Part shown: positions 25,167 to 36,856 of the stretch, one piece after another | Layout: every line of letters starts with the position of its first letter | Numbering within the stretch: the stretch's first letter is position 1 | Source: Thozetella sp. PMI_491 | Lineage: Eukaryota > Ascomycota > Sordariomycetes > Chaetosphaeriales > Chaetosphaeriaceae | Reading direction: 5' to 3' | NCBI GenBank assembly: GCA_021432635.1 | Contig: MU270034.1 | Location: 529,966 to 593,965, forward strand | Length of the DNA: 64,000 bases | The notes under the pieces: model-generated | Seen by the model: the letters and a program-made list of their open reading frames with translations, nothing else | Database searches by the model: none | What the model was told of the DNA's origin: nothing | Position numbers and translations under genes: made by a program

Positions 25167-27440
25167 TCACCAAGGCACTGCAGAGAATTAGTGGTTAGCG
25201 TTTCACTATCAAAACCAGCGAGGAACAGGAGTTGAATTAGGGGACTCACCCCCACTGCTGTGGAGCCGGGTTGGTGTTCGCCCCCGTCAGGTCGAGCCAG
25301 TTGTTAGTGTTTCCGGCGGCGTTGCCTTTTCTCGAGATGCCGTGCTTGTCGCACACGTCGCGATGGCTGATGGGGATGTATGGCTTCATGGCCTGCAGCT
25401 CGGCCGGTGCTTCGATAAAGGTGACGGTCAGCCCGCCCTCGACGTGCCACTCGGTGTGGCAGTGCAATAGGTTGATGCCCGGGTTGTCGGCCCGGAAGCG
25501 GATGACGGCGCTGCCCTGGGCGTAGACGACGAGCGTGTCGCGGTGCATCGGGATCGCCGGCGCACTGTACAGGCCCGGGAAGTTAGGCCCGCCAGAGGCG
25601 CGGTTGATGACTTGGAAGTTGTGCCCGTGCAGGTGGAATGGGTGCGTGCGGCCGTCGTGGTTGTTGAGGTCGATCTCGATGATGGCGCCGTATGGCAACA
25701 CGAACGGGTTGCTGCCGGTACCGTAGATCTGCGGGTTTGTTGCCACGTTTGCCGGCGCTGTGAGCGCCGTGTACAGCGTCGGCACCATCTGCGGCACGTA
25801 CGTCACCCCGTTGAAGAGCCCGCGCGTGGACCCATTCGCATTGGGGCAGAATGACGCCGTCAGGTATATAGTCTGTGTCGGTGGGTCCAGGTACGCGTGT
25901 TGATCGGCAGGGATAAGCACGCTATCATCAAACGGCTGGATCTGTAGGGTCGGCGGCGGTGGCAGCGCCTTGGCAGCGTTGTATACCAGCCACCCCGTCA
26001 CGTTCGCATTCATGCCAGCCGGTGCGAGGTACGACGCGAACATGTCGCTGTTCATGGTCAAAATAATGGCGTAGTTCCGGCTGGCGTCCGGCTTGGCCTG
26101 GACGACGACGCTGTACCGCTGCGCTACACCAACGAACAGCTGGGGGACGTCGTGCGGCTGCGTATAGACGCCATCAGCCTCGACAATCGTCATGATGTGC
26201 TGATCGAACTGGAGATAGTGGCCAGCGATCGCTCCGATGTTGATGATGCGGAACAGGTACTTCTTCCCAGGGGTCACGGAGAACTTGACGTTCTGCGCCT
26301 CATTGATCAGCGCCGAGTTGGGCACGGGCTCCGCCCCACCGGTTGCGTACGTGTTGTTAGATGACAGGAAGTAGTTGATCAGGTAGGGTGCCTCCTGGTG
26401 TTACACGTCAGAGAGCGTCAGGGTGACCTCCTGATCAACCTTGTACGGCGCCTGAGTGTTCCTGATGATGAGCGGGCCACGAAATCCATCGATGTACTGC
26501 CCGACAATACGAGCGTGGTACCAGTAGGTGCCGGATTGGGCGACTCTGAACTGGTATACGAAGAATTCGCCAGGCGGAATGGGACACTGTGTCACCATGG
26601 CCGGACCGTCCTCGAAGGTCGTGTTCCTCTGGAATATACCGTGGAAATGGATAGCCGTGGTCTCGTTGCCAAGGTTGTTCCATACGTTGATCTTGATCGT
26701 GTCGCCCAGATTGACATCAAGAGCCGGGCATGGCCACTGACCGTTGATGTCCACGAAAGGACGGGCAAATCCGTCGGGGGCCGCACGTACCCAAGTGATG
26801 TTCCAGTTGTAGATCCTCAACTTGCCCGCTGGGATTGTGGGCGAGTAGATTGGCGCGCTAGATGTCGGGGATGATGACATCAGCGAAGTCTGGGATAAAC
26901 TCGGTGCTATAGATGACGAAGACTGCTAAGAGGCAGTGCCTACAGTCGATAATGTGGATGCTATGGATATGCGTGAAGCCGGAGATGAGGTGCTGGCTGA
27001 GGCCACAGGTGAGCTCGAACTAGATGACGTTGAAACAGTGCTTGAGGAAGATGTCGAGATGCTTGTTGAAGCTGCAGATGAGCTTGAACTTGACACGACC
27101 CTCAACGCTGAAGATGAGGTCGAAACGATACTTGATGTAGACGACGTAAGACTGCTCGCGGCTACGGAAGAGGATAAGCTGCTTAGAGTAGAGGACATGG
27201 TCGAGCTCGGCCGAGTGCTAGAAGTCAAAGTCGAGGTCGAGGTCAACGCTGGGGACGTTGAGCTACTTCTAGGTGGCGGCGGCGGCGAGCCGGGGGCTGC
27301 GAGCAACCACAGCTTGTTCTGGGAAGTAGCGTAGACGCGGGCGTTGCCAAAGGCTGGGCGCTAGAACTTCGAGAGACGTCCGGTAGATGGAATGGCGTAC
27401 GGCTGCAGCACGCCGTTGACAGGGATGGCATTGTAGGCGA
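25167..27440 (-). pseudogene. Multicopper oxidase (laccase/Fet3-like) fusion pseudogene with in-frame stops
   Basis: One frame can be read on the minus strand from about 27440 to 25250, then a GTGAGT donor (25249) and a tiny last exon (25177-25167). The N-terminal piece (GLVAYNAIPVNGVLQ, GNARVYATSQNKLW) looks like the last blades of a PQQ-like propeller. A long Ser/Thr-rich linker comes next, then the cupredoxin domains. Copper motifs: HFHG is present, the second reads WYHAR instead of WYHSH (one His lost), and HPFHLHGH and HCHTEWH are present. Three stops interrupt the frame: TAG near 27360, TAG at 26926-26928 and TAA at about 26401. There is no frameshift. The last stop falls where relatives, as I recall them, read SDWYH. 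A PQQ-like/MCO fusion is plausible from similar fungal annotations, but this is from memory. Probably non-functional. Confidence 0.75.
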
Positions 27441-27570
27441 CCAAACCCTACTTTCCAGAGGGATAGAGGAGTAATACACTGATTTCACCACGGCGATTTT
27501 ACGGTTTAACCTAACAATGGACAACTGATAACGCTGTCAAGGCCTCAATCAATATAATTACTGAACAAGC

Positions 27571-29091
27571 TTAAGCTGAAGGACCCGTGCATGGCGCTGT
27601 CCAGGCTGTGCGCAGTTTTAGCTCCGGGAAATGAGCCTCGATTTGATCAGCCAACCAGCCACTATCCCAGACCCCTTCGCGCATACGCGCTGAGCGCAGT
27701 ATATCTAAGGCACGTCTACGATGCCTTTCCTCGTTGCTGTAAGCACAGATGAACGATGTTGATGACATGACATTGCTTTCGAGGGTGAATATCGGATGTT
27801 TGGAAGAGAAGGATTGGACCACAAGCTCGGCTTGGTCCAGAATACTATCAGCCTGCTTTGGGTCGCCGTCTGGTGTTTCCTCAAGCATGGTTTCCCATAC
27901 ACGCTTCCGCAGCTCAAGCATCATGATCTCTTGGCGATCTCGCTGCTTCAGTCGACTCTTCTCGGCCTCTGCGACTGTCTTGCTAAATCGTCGCCTCCAG
28001 CACCTAAACCTGTCTATGATAGGCCGCAACTCGAGCTCATATGGAGGGCCATGGATTAAACCATCTGGCGAAATAATAGTACTCCGGTTGTGCCCGTCGG
28101 CTGAATTCAGCGGGTGAAACCCGCCATCCATAGATTCGTCGCTCCTGCTCTTCTGCATTAGAATAAAACCCTTGTTGTTGTAGGTGCCAAGGTCAATGTC
28201 GATGTCTGAAAGGGTATTCCGAGCAACAGTCAAGTTCAGAAACGGTTGCATAGGGTAATCCAGAGGAGAGACCGATGCCCTAAAAGAACTTAGGTCAGGC
28301 ACAACCTCATCTTCGCTGTAGAGTGAAGCTTCAACGCCTAGGCGTGCGAAGAGATGGGAAATATCCCTTATTGCATCGTCGCTTCCGGTGTCGGACGATA
28401 CAGGCTCAGTGATGGAGTGTTGCGGAAGAGAGAGGAGTAGCCGGGAGCCCGCCTTTAAGTGTTGAATAGACTCATTCGAGCAACCCCGAATATTCTCAAG
28501 GCAGTAGAATAGCAGGCAGCAAGTAACGATTATGCGGATATTCATAGGTCCACCAGAAGAAACGTGAGGTAGGAGCTGGCGAATTGTTTTGTTGTATTGT
28601 GCGGTGGCAAGAAACTCAAGGCGTTGTTTTTCTCCTGTGGCCGAAAGGTTGTAGGGCTCTAGTAGGAATGCTCGGTGAGCGGTCCCGAGAGCTGTAGTGG
28701 CATATCTCACAGCGGGGATAGCATTAGCTAAGGGTAGTACATGCAGTTCCCAAAAGCCGGCTGAATGCGGGAATAAGACAAGGTCGTCGATGGTGGAGGT
28801 GCGAAAGTGGTGGAAAAAGGCTGCTCCCACATCGTCGCGAAGGCAATCAGGGTTGAGGTATCCGGGAACCAAAGAAAACGCAGGGTGGGAGTCATTCTTC
28901 GTGTGCGTTTGGGCGACTGCTGACTTGTGCTGAGCGGGCCGCTTGTTGCGTATTGGAAGGTAGCCGCTGCAATTCACTTTGCCGTCCTTGCCTGTGCTCC
29001 CATTAACACCACCATAATTAAATATGAGGCTGGAGAAAACTGACATCTCTTGCACGTAGGCTTTCCTTCATCGCATTTCAGGTGTCGAATT
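27571..29091 (-). CDS. Zn2Cys6 regulator, PF11951-like, first half of zinc cluster missing
   Basis: Two exons are clear: 29091-29045 and 28991-27571, joined by a 53-nt intron with GTCAGT donor. Joined, they give KCDEGKPTCKRCKDGKVNC, the second half of a Zn2Cys6 cluster with correct C-x6-C-x2-C-x6-C spacing. The upstream exon that should carry the first CxxC was not found. The intron acceptor (CTAG) is good, but the nearest donor-flanked sequence reads Ser where Cys is expected. The main exon encodes about 473 aa, with HFRTSTIDDLVLFP and ATTALGTAHRAF near the N-terminal part, typical of fungal_trans_2 regulators. The frame is open to TAA. Either the first exon lies farther upstream or the gene has lost DNA binding. 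It lies about 130 nt from the oxidase pseudogene, on the same strand and upstream of it. Confidence 0.6.
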
Positions 29092-29967
29092 CTAGCAGAA
29101 ACCCACATAGTTAGGCTCCTGAAGAGGATAACACGACTGAACCGCCAAGAACTACTCACTTGCTGCGCGTTGATACTCGTGGTCAGCTACACACTTCCAA
29201 TCGATCATAGCGATAATATATGCGCAGAACATGCGCACAATACGTACCATGTCACACACCCCGTCCTGACCTTAGGGGCAGAAGCCCTCTTATTCTTGGG
29301 CTCTTGTCGGACGGGTTTTGCGTCGCTCATCATAGGGAAGAATCCCAAGTGGCTAGGCAGTAGTATGCGCGGAAGACAGGGTTACTACAAAGGTTCTTCT
29401 CGCCAAGTTCTGGAAATCTGGTAATGAAAGCGCAACAACTCTCCCGCTGTTGTCAACCAACAATGCAAGACATCATTTTGCTGTCCAACCCAGACCGAGG
29501 ACTTCACAAGCTTTTCCTCGAATTTCTCTAAGCTTACTCGCGCTACCTCCGTTTATTGGCTGCGCCGTACTTTTCAAGGGTTCGATCAACTCTTGTTTCA
29601 AAATTGAAACGCTAATGCGAAACTGGTAATATTATGGAGCACTGGAGCTTACAGTAAGCTTTTCTCCCCCTAGCCCCCTTTCAGACAAAGTCATCTTGCG
29701 ACGATGCTACAGTACAGGGACTTCCCTTGCTGGTGCTGAGCGCAAGGACTAGGCTTACCGCTAAATTAGCGCTCCGCCAGCCACGAAAGGGGAAGCGCGG
29801 TCTTTGCTTATTGATATGATCCTGCCCCACAGCTTATCGGAAATGCAGAGCTGAAAGTTTGAGGCGTTTGATTGCCGTGCCGCTGTCCTGGATATCCTAC
29901 TGAGCTTGGCATCTTTATCTCTATTTACTTTCGCCCATGCGTCTTTCCAATGCGACCGTTGGGTGTG
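29092..29967. other. Intergenic, nothing certain
   Basis: This should hold the missing first exon and promoter of the Zn2Cys6 gene, but no ATG-led exon with a CxxC could be supported. The remainder shows no gene. Confidence 0.4.
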
Positions 29968-31739
29968 CTAGCCCTTCGGAAATTGCACATAGAAGCACTC
30001 TGGATCTTCCGGTTTCTCTGCGTGGTATACCACCTTCAACTCTGTTCCCATAATCTCCGCCTTATCCCGCCACCGGCCAGTGCATCCGGGTTGATCGAGC
30101 CAGTTTACAATAGGCCGAAACACTCTTGCCGTTGCTAAGGGGCTATCATCCCTCACGATGACGCGATTAGCAATTATAGCAGCAGAGAGGGCCAAGATAA
30201 GCTGGAGCCCAGCAGTCAGGGAAAATATGATGTGAGCATTCCTCCACTCTGTCACATTAAGCGTGACTCCTTGTTGCGGAGATTTGCCTTGAAGAACAAT
30301 TATTGGACTGCTTGAAGCAGTAAACGCAATCACGCCTATGGCAAAACGAGCCATCATCATGGCCATATTCAAGTTGTCTCCACCGCGAGGGATACCATAG
30401 GCAGACTCGGCTGGATAACTTTGATACTGCACAGCAGGATCTTCAGCGAGAGAAGACGACCCGAATCCTTGCAACGCAATAGCGCCGGCGGCAAGGGTTT
30501 TCACAATTGGCCCGATTTCATGCTCGCTTCGGGTGGCATTAACGACGTCCCCCACCGTGACATTGCAGTCGTAATACCATGGAGATGAGATGGATGCTTC
30601 GAATGCCATGACTCGGCTGCAGCCAGGGCCGCAGCTAGTCGAACCATCGTCGCGGGTCAAAAAAGTCGTCTGGTCGAGTCCGCCGGCTAAGGGGATGGCA
30701 ATGACCGATGGGGTGTTCTCTGAGCTTGTGTTGATAGCAATGCTTAGTCCAGTGCCATTTCCACCTTGGACGACCGGCCAGCTTCTGCACACTGCGGTTG
30801 AGTTGACGCTGCGGTCCGTCGCTATGGAAATAGGCGACACGCCCCCACCCCCAGGTAGGAAAGGGTCTGCATTAGTTTCATAGAAGATATATTGCCAGGA
30901 GTCTCCAGTGGAGAACATGAGATTGGGGTTCTTTTCTGATGCAATGGTTCCGGGTGCGGGTATGTCGTCCACTGTCGACGCCCCGAGTGCCAGCGCCAGA
31001 ATTCCAAAGCTATTGCTGCGTTAGCATCCACATTTCGGACGAGAACGTTTACCGTTAAACCTAGGATAAAACCGACTTGTTGGCGATGTATTCTAAAGCG
31101 CTGAACTCCCTCGTGCTAGAGCTGACGACTCCGTTGGTAGGGAGTGTAGTCATGTTCGGAACCGCCACAAGTCCATCCACGAAGAGCGCCACTCGGTCTG
31201 CCGTGTCAATTGAATAGGTCAAGCCAAGTGTGGCAACACCTATCTGGGCGACCTGGACCATGTAAGCTGAGGACGCATGGGGAGATGAAAGGACTAACGG
31301 CCTTCAAAAGTATCCAAAACAGACTAGCATAGCGGATGGCAGGATGCTCCGAAATGACACCCAACTTGAGCAGATGTGTAAGACTCGATGCGTGAAATAT
31401 CAGGTCCAGCTCCTGGACAGTCCAAAGCTGCCAGCTGAGGACAAGCCACCTCAGCTGGAGCGCCATCGCTTTCAAGCTGCTAACAACACTCAGACCTAAT
31501 GCAATCGAGAAGGCGGTAATCAAGGTATTGAATACACGTTTCTCCGTTGGTGAAAGAACATCCTGGCTTGAGAACCAGGCAAGAGTTGAATAGAGGCACG
31601 CGATAATAACAGTAGTCACTAGCCATTGAGCAACTCCGGCCAGCATCAACCTTCTCAGCTGCCTTTCGGGTCGAACTTCTGTTGTTGGGAAAGTTGTGTG
31701 CTCTGGCATCGGTGTTGGCTGCCGATAGAATAACTTCAT
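29968..31739 (-). CDS. Uncharacterised fungal multi-pass membrane protein
   Basis: I start at the ATG at 31737-31739. Exon 1 runs to 31299, then a 46-nt GT-AG intron (31298-31253) that keeps frame. Exon 2 reaches about 31080 and the last exon runs from about 31015 to 29968; the second intron's exact edges are uncertain. Hydrophobic segments include VAQWLVTTVIIACLYSTL, NTLITAFSIALGLSVVSSL, a segment across the first splice (LFWILLKAVAQIGVATLGL) and a C-terminal pair (ARFAIGVIAFTA; FSLTAGLQLILALSAAIIA). Between them lies a large loop with several Asn glycosylation sites and Cys pairs (CGPGC), probably outside the cytosol. I recognise the overall pattern from uncharacterised ascomycete proteins but no named function. 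A further N-terminal exon cannot be excluded. Confidence 0.65.
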
Positions 31740-32542
31740 GGCGCTGTGCGTTATCGAAAGGGTCAATATCGCCGTCTATCGAAAGGCTAAGAGCAGGCTG
31801 CCTTATGACTAACGGGGACGGCGTATCCCAGGTTCGATGGCCTCGCGTTATAATCACTGGCTTAGCTGGATCTCGATGATTTGCGATGCCGTTCGCGTCG
31901 GCCGTCTGGATAGGACGTGATGCGACAGGTCGAGGTTGAGGTTTATACCCTAAGAGATCTTTAGCTTTATCCTAGACCTAGGGAGAATATCGTGCATGCG
32001 ATATCTATTTTCCAATTCCTTACAAGCTACACTGATGTGATATAAGTCTTTGTTCTTTGCTCTTCGAGACTGACTGAAGTAGGTGTCATTATATGCTTGG
32101 TTCGCAGGGAGCCTCTGGCTTGTGTTTTGGCATGCGGCCGGGAACTTATTTTGCAGAACGAAAGAGAGCGGAAATGCTAGTCAAGCAAAACGGTCTCAAT
32201 AAGGACGCCAGCCGTCATTCCTCAAACACCCCCACCGAGCGAAATACGCCGGAATGCGAGACTTCCGGCCATCTGGATGTGGAAGGCACCGAAGAGTAAC
32301 CTGTGTCTACTAGCAGAGCTAGGACTTGAAAGAAAAGTGGGGAGCGTGCATCACATTTTGACAGTGCTTGATGAGTGGCCGAGCGTACCTTAATCTCTTG
32401 AAATCCCATTGGCTGCACCGTAAAGAAAATAGGGGTGTTTCACCAAAGCCCACATCCCACCTCTAAGTCTAGTCCTGTAATATAGCCTCAGTCAGCGTAT
32501 CGGCAACCAAAGGATCACTGTAGATTTATCTAAAGAGCTTTA
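31740..32542. other. Intergenic, nothing recognised
   Basis: Upstream region of the membrane protein gene, followed by moderately AT-rich DNA up to the MITE-like element. No gene was seen. Confidence 0.4.
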
Positions 32543-33005
32543 CTAGGAGTGTGATCCACAAACTGTTGTGCTGTGCGGGCCGCTGTGCTGAAGTACTTAG
32601 CTAAAATTTCATAAATCAGCTAAATACTGGATAAGATCCTTATAAGCACTAGACCTAGTATGTTTACTCGATAGGTGTTACGTGATCTGGATTGGGCTGT
32701 ATAAACATAAACACAATATATTTCCAGCAAAACAAGACTAATGGAGTTGTACTTGTACTAACACGACATACTGGCGAATTTTTGACCAAAGTGGGGGGTA
32801 TTTAGAACTAAATCGGCCATTCTGCACTTACCCACCTAAAAATACGTAGATGGAATGTGCCGGGAATAGTGGGTCTAAAGCCACTATGTATTCTAAAGGG
32901 TATGTATAATCACTATATTTAACCCTTGTCGGGCCCCTGCCTATTTATTTTATCGTTTCCAAGGGGCGCCAGCACAGCATAGCGGTTTGTGGATCACACC
33001 CTAGG
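32543..33005. mobile_element. MITE-like element with inverted ends and TTA target duplication
   Basis: The left end (from 32543) begins CTAGGAGTGTGATCCACAAA and the right end, read on the other strand from 33005, begins CTAGGGTGTGATCCACAAAC. Similarity extends about 40 nt inward (CTGTGC...GGC). The element is flanked by TTA at 32540-32542 and 33006-33008. Length is 463 bp, the interior is AT-rich and no transposase frame is present. A 3-bp TTA duplication is typical of PIF/Harbinger-type elements; a Tc1/mariner TA duplication is the alternative. Confidence 0.65.
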
Positions 33006-33089
33006 TTATGCTTCTCCTCTGTTGCGGTTATGTTTTCTTGGTGATCCATGTTCTCCAAGCACCGCGCTTACAAACCTACGGCGCCGCCC

Positions 33090-33114
33090 GGGGGGGGGCG
33101 GGGGGGCGGGGAGG
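33090..33114 (+). repeat. G-rich tract
   Basis: Three runs of G separated by single C bases, then GAGG. On the plus strand it fits a G-quadruplex-forming pattern. It lies about 200 nt beyond the 3' end of the CFEM gene. Confidence 0.5.
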
Positions 33115-33314
33115 TTTACAGCATGAATCACATGTTTGACAGGTGCTTGATAAATGTAAAGTAACGCAATCCCGAGGCAGGGGTAGCGAAGCGAAGTGCA
33201 ATGTGTGTCTTTTATGTTCTACAAGGTAATCTCGGTACGTAGGGTAAGACTGAGCAACTGAAGCCGCCGAGACGCCACAATCGCTCCTCAGTATCGTACC
33301 AAGGTGGACTGCAT

Positions 33315-33855
33315 TCACAGAGCGAGTGCCCCCAGAGCAGCAACGCCAACCAGTCTAAATCCGTGCTCCATCCGAAGTGCCGCATTCTTGGTTGGCTGAG
33401 GCGCCTTCAGAGTGATCAAGCTAGACGCGGAAGCAATAGCTGCACTGTCTGGATTTCCCATCATAGCGGTGCAGATATTTTCGACGAGGTCCGATCCCGC
33501 TGTTATATTTGGAGAGGTTAATATAATCCTGACCTTTCGAAGACACTGTTGCGGCTTCAATGTTCTTACCGGACGCCTCCTGCTTCGAGCATTTATTCTT
33601 GGACATACATGTGGCCATGTGGGCCTCAAAGACCGAAGGCTGGGAGCACATGCACTTCAAGTCCGTAGTGGCGCAGCCAATTTCAATGCCTACTGTCGGG
33701 AAGCAGCCGGCGGTACAAGCAGGCAGCTCAGCGACAAGTGAAGGCAAGGCCGAAGCAGGAATAGATGTGGCTGTTGTTGCAGTTGTCGTCGATGGTGATG
33801 CTGCCATTGCGAAGCTGAAGGCGGCGCTGAGGATGAGGACGTGACAAGAAACCAT
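33315..33855 (-). CDS. CFEM-domain protein, predicted GPI-anchored
   Basis: Two exons (33855-33570 and 33499-33315) with a 70-nt GT-AG intron give 156 aa from an ATG. A signal peptide covers about residues 1-18. A Ser/Thr/Ala stretch leads into the CFEM domain. Its eight cysteines appear in order as LPACTAGC, GCATTDLKCMC, ATCMSKNKC and, after the intron, ENICTAM. The splice restores the eighth Cys. The canonical Asp of the axial haem site in CFEM proteins may be the D in CATTDLKCMC. The C-terminus ends in a hydrophobic tail (GFRLVGVAALGALAL), fitting GPI attachment. CFEM proteins act at the cell surface in haem/iron uptake, adhesion or host interaction; which applies cannot be told. Confidence 0.85.
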
Positions 33856-35351
33856 GGCGGATTATGTATTGAGAGAGGGAAATGGAAGGTAGAAAAAGAT
33901 CAATCAAGTCGATTTTATTTTCTCGAGAAGATAAGGATGTGGCTCAACGGAGTGAGATTTCTTAGGATATAAGTAGACATCTTGACACTATAGTTGTTCC
34001 GTGGAGACGGCAGAGGGATAGTAATGGAAAGGGGGTGGCGAAAGAGGCGGGTCTTTCATGATCACCAGTTTGTTTACGTCACTCGGGATTCTTTCCTTCT
34101 TTGGAAGCCAAACCAGACATACGGCAAGTATTGTAATTCCATGAGATCCACAGCATCAGCCTCAAACAACCGCGCAGGGGATTCTTCAAACAGAGATTCG
34201 GCCTGCCTTTCTCCATTTTCAGCCCGAGAACCTCGGCCGCGGACGCTAAATTAGGTTTAAGTCTGAGTCAGGGCTAGCAGAGAGTTCCCCTTTGTGTATC
34301 AAGTGTGCAAAGGCCTCTAGCAGGGATGTAGGTAGTCTAAATTAATGAAGGCGCACCACAAGGCTACTTTTGAAAACACTCCGTCGTAGCTCAAGCCGAT
34401 AGGGCCAAACTGCTCCGTTGTGGAGGTCTCGGGATGGAGGAAGTCTATTTGCATCCATATCTAAGTCTTTTATGCAATCAGCTAGCTTCTTGTTTTGTCC
34501 TTTCTATTTAGTTTTAGCAAAGATGCCCATTCGCAGCAGAGCTGGGGGTAAGCCGTACAGATGCTGCCTCCGATCGGTGAAGAGATATAGGAGGCGAAAA
34601 CGGCTAGAACAAAAGGGGTTGATTTTGCCCGTGTGACCGGCAACCGCCGAGGCCTGCCGGCCGCTGTGCTGAGCCTCCGGGAGGTAATGGTGGGCCTGCT
34701 AAAATATTTCACGCTTCTTCGGGCTGGAATGGCCCTCTTAGAGCTCGACTGAGACGAAATTACATTGCGCGACTCACATGGGGACATCAAGAGGATCGGG
34801 CCTGACGAAGAAGGGCAAATACGCGATTAGAATGGGCCTAGTGACGGAGCTGACCCTGGTCAGGTTTATGTGTTTGGTTGGCATCTATCCCCTCGGCCAA
34901 GCGTACTACCGAGTAGCGAGCAAATCACCTGTTTGCAGACCAGACAAGGCAGATTTTGAGCTAGATTCCTCAGGGAGGTGAGCTTGAACCCTTCTCTGTG
35001 GCCCAGACAATGCTACCCAGCTGTAATGTGTACCTGGATACGACGCAATTTTACTGGAGCTCATTGCTTACCGACAAGCACATGACAGTGGCGAAGCATA
35101 TACCACCTTGTCGTATTCGCGGTAATTCATCTTGATTTCGTCGAAAATTGGTGGTCTAAACTTCTATGCAGTGTCTGAGGTGCCGACAAGATCACGCCTA
35201 CTCGTCTTGTTTCCATCAATCTCGATTAATATTTAAGATAGGTGCGTGCGGCCTAATTTTCTGCATTCAGTGGCAGACATTCTCCTGATTAAAGCATCTC
35301 GTCAGCTCTGTTCTCATTCGATCGCTGCCAGCGAAAGCCGCCTCATTCACG
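33856..35351. other. Intergenic, nothing recognised
   Basis: About 1.5 kb between a minus-strand and a plus-strand gene, containing both promoters. Frames inside are short and without motifs. Confidence 0.45.
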
Positions 35352-36424
35352 ATGACTTCAAAAATGTTCACCATTTTTGCCACAATTGTGCCCTTCATAC
35401 AGCTTACCACCTGCCAGCCCGATCCGCCAAATGCTTCCATTCCTGAAGAGTGGGAGCAATCGGTGGCAGAAGCCTGGGACAATACGGTGATTCGTTCGCT
35501 GCGTGAAAACCCTACGCACAACCTCACGGGTTATAAAGACTGGGCGATGGACCAGGTCATGGACGGGAACGGGTGCGTTTAACGCTAGAATTCTTCACAG
35601 CTAAAGTGCTTACACTGAGAGTCCAGTACTATCAACGTATGCATGCGCTGGGGCGCTAACGAGACCGTAACCGATGCTCTGCGGCAGCAAATTCTGACTG
35701 AATACACGAAAATTTATGAACACTGGTTCCAATGGCTGCTGGGATATGATAATTTCCCCTTCAGTCAGGTCAACTTCAAGGTGGTTGGCTGGGCAGTAAC
35801 AGACCGAAGCATTCTAGAGGGCCCAATGGAAGGCCTCAATGTCTACACAAACTTTACAGATGAGCGCGGCCATCCGACTTGTGATCCGCGTTGTTCCCGA
35901 ATAGGACGCCTTGATGACAATTACAGTGGCTGCTCTGGGGGGCGAGACGGTCGCTATCATCAGTTCTTCTTTCTTGATCAAAGCTTTGGAGATGTTGACA
36001 TGGGAGCGGCATCTGGTGAGGGAATAGACATTAGTCTCTACGGCTGGAAGACGGTTGGCAGTAAGATGGGCGATTGGTCCATGCTGGTGCACGAAATGGT
36101 TTGCATCCATCACCTGATTTTTCTAACAAATATACATCCTTCTAACATTTCTTGTGGCAGGGTCACACGTTCGGCCTGCTGGATTATCTTGACGATGGTC
36201 TTAGGAACCACACTATATGCGAAAACACATGGCTTCCACCGAATGCTTCAGCCGAGTTGGTGATGAAGCCCGGGGACAATGGCGCACATGTACCTAGAGT
36301 GACCGAATTTGAGGGCTGGCTACTCCGATACTTCTGGAGTAGATTTTCAAGTCTGCGCGGCTGGCAAAAAAGTAAAACCACCTATCCGCCTCCACCAGAC
36401 TGCCCTATCGGCGTAAACCCATAA
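35352..36424 (+). CDS. Secreted HExxHxxGxxD metalloprotease-like protein
   Basis: Three exons (35352-35572, 35627-36098 and 36161-36424) with introns of 54 and 62 nt give 318 aa. A signal peptide precedes the start of the mature chain (QPDPPN, about residue 22). The second splice creates HEMGHTFGLLD: His229, Glu230, His233 and Asp239, the zinc site of HExxHxxGxxD peptidases (snapalysin-like). Cysteines in CDPRCSRIG and around CSGG may form disulfides. Similar fungal proteins have been labelled cellulose-binding family II in databases, to my recollection, but no carbohydrate-binding module is visible. The likely role is a secreted zinc peptidase, since zinc ligands and the general-base Glu are all present. 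Five or more N-glycosylation sites are visible. Confidence 0.75.
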
Positions 36425-36856
36425 CGAGCTACTTCAGGTAGAGCATTCCTATTTAAAGTTCTAAATAGTTTCAGCCAGCTTATACTTTCGAGTATAATAT
36501 AAAAAGCTTAGTATCGACTTAAAGAGCTTAGTCTATTGTTAGTTTAGGAGAGTAGCCGCTTTAAAGAGCTTTCTTTCGGGATAAAGTGTATTTATATTAT
36601 ATAAACACACGGAGTAAATCGCAAGCATTTTGGATGAAATATAAGGGATTTAGATTCTCTGTATATAGGTAGAGAGTAAGCTTTATCCCTCTTATATAGC
36701 TAGTATTAAGATAAATACCTCTTGTTAAATTATAGGCTTTATAGTGTTACGAAGCTGCACTGTTGATACACGTGGTATCGCGGTATCAACTGATGGGACC
36801 GTTACGGGGAATCCTGCAAAGTGAACGCCAGGCCGTCGACATAGGCGAAAGATCAT
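36425..36856. other. AT-rich intergenic block
   Basis: Strongly AT-rich with many TpA steps, as in RIP-affected fungal DNA. No gene is present. Confidence 0.5.

Noticed and set aside
26398..26874. Plus-strand 158-aa frame over the oxidase pseudogene
   Set aside because: Antisense shadow of the GC-rich cupredoxin-coding strand; the minus strand has clear copper motifs.
33076..33318. 80-aa minus-strand Pro/Cys-rich frame
   Set aside because: Its C-terminal Pro run is just the G-rich tract read backwards; no signal peptide or homology.
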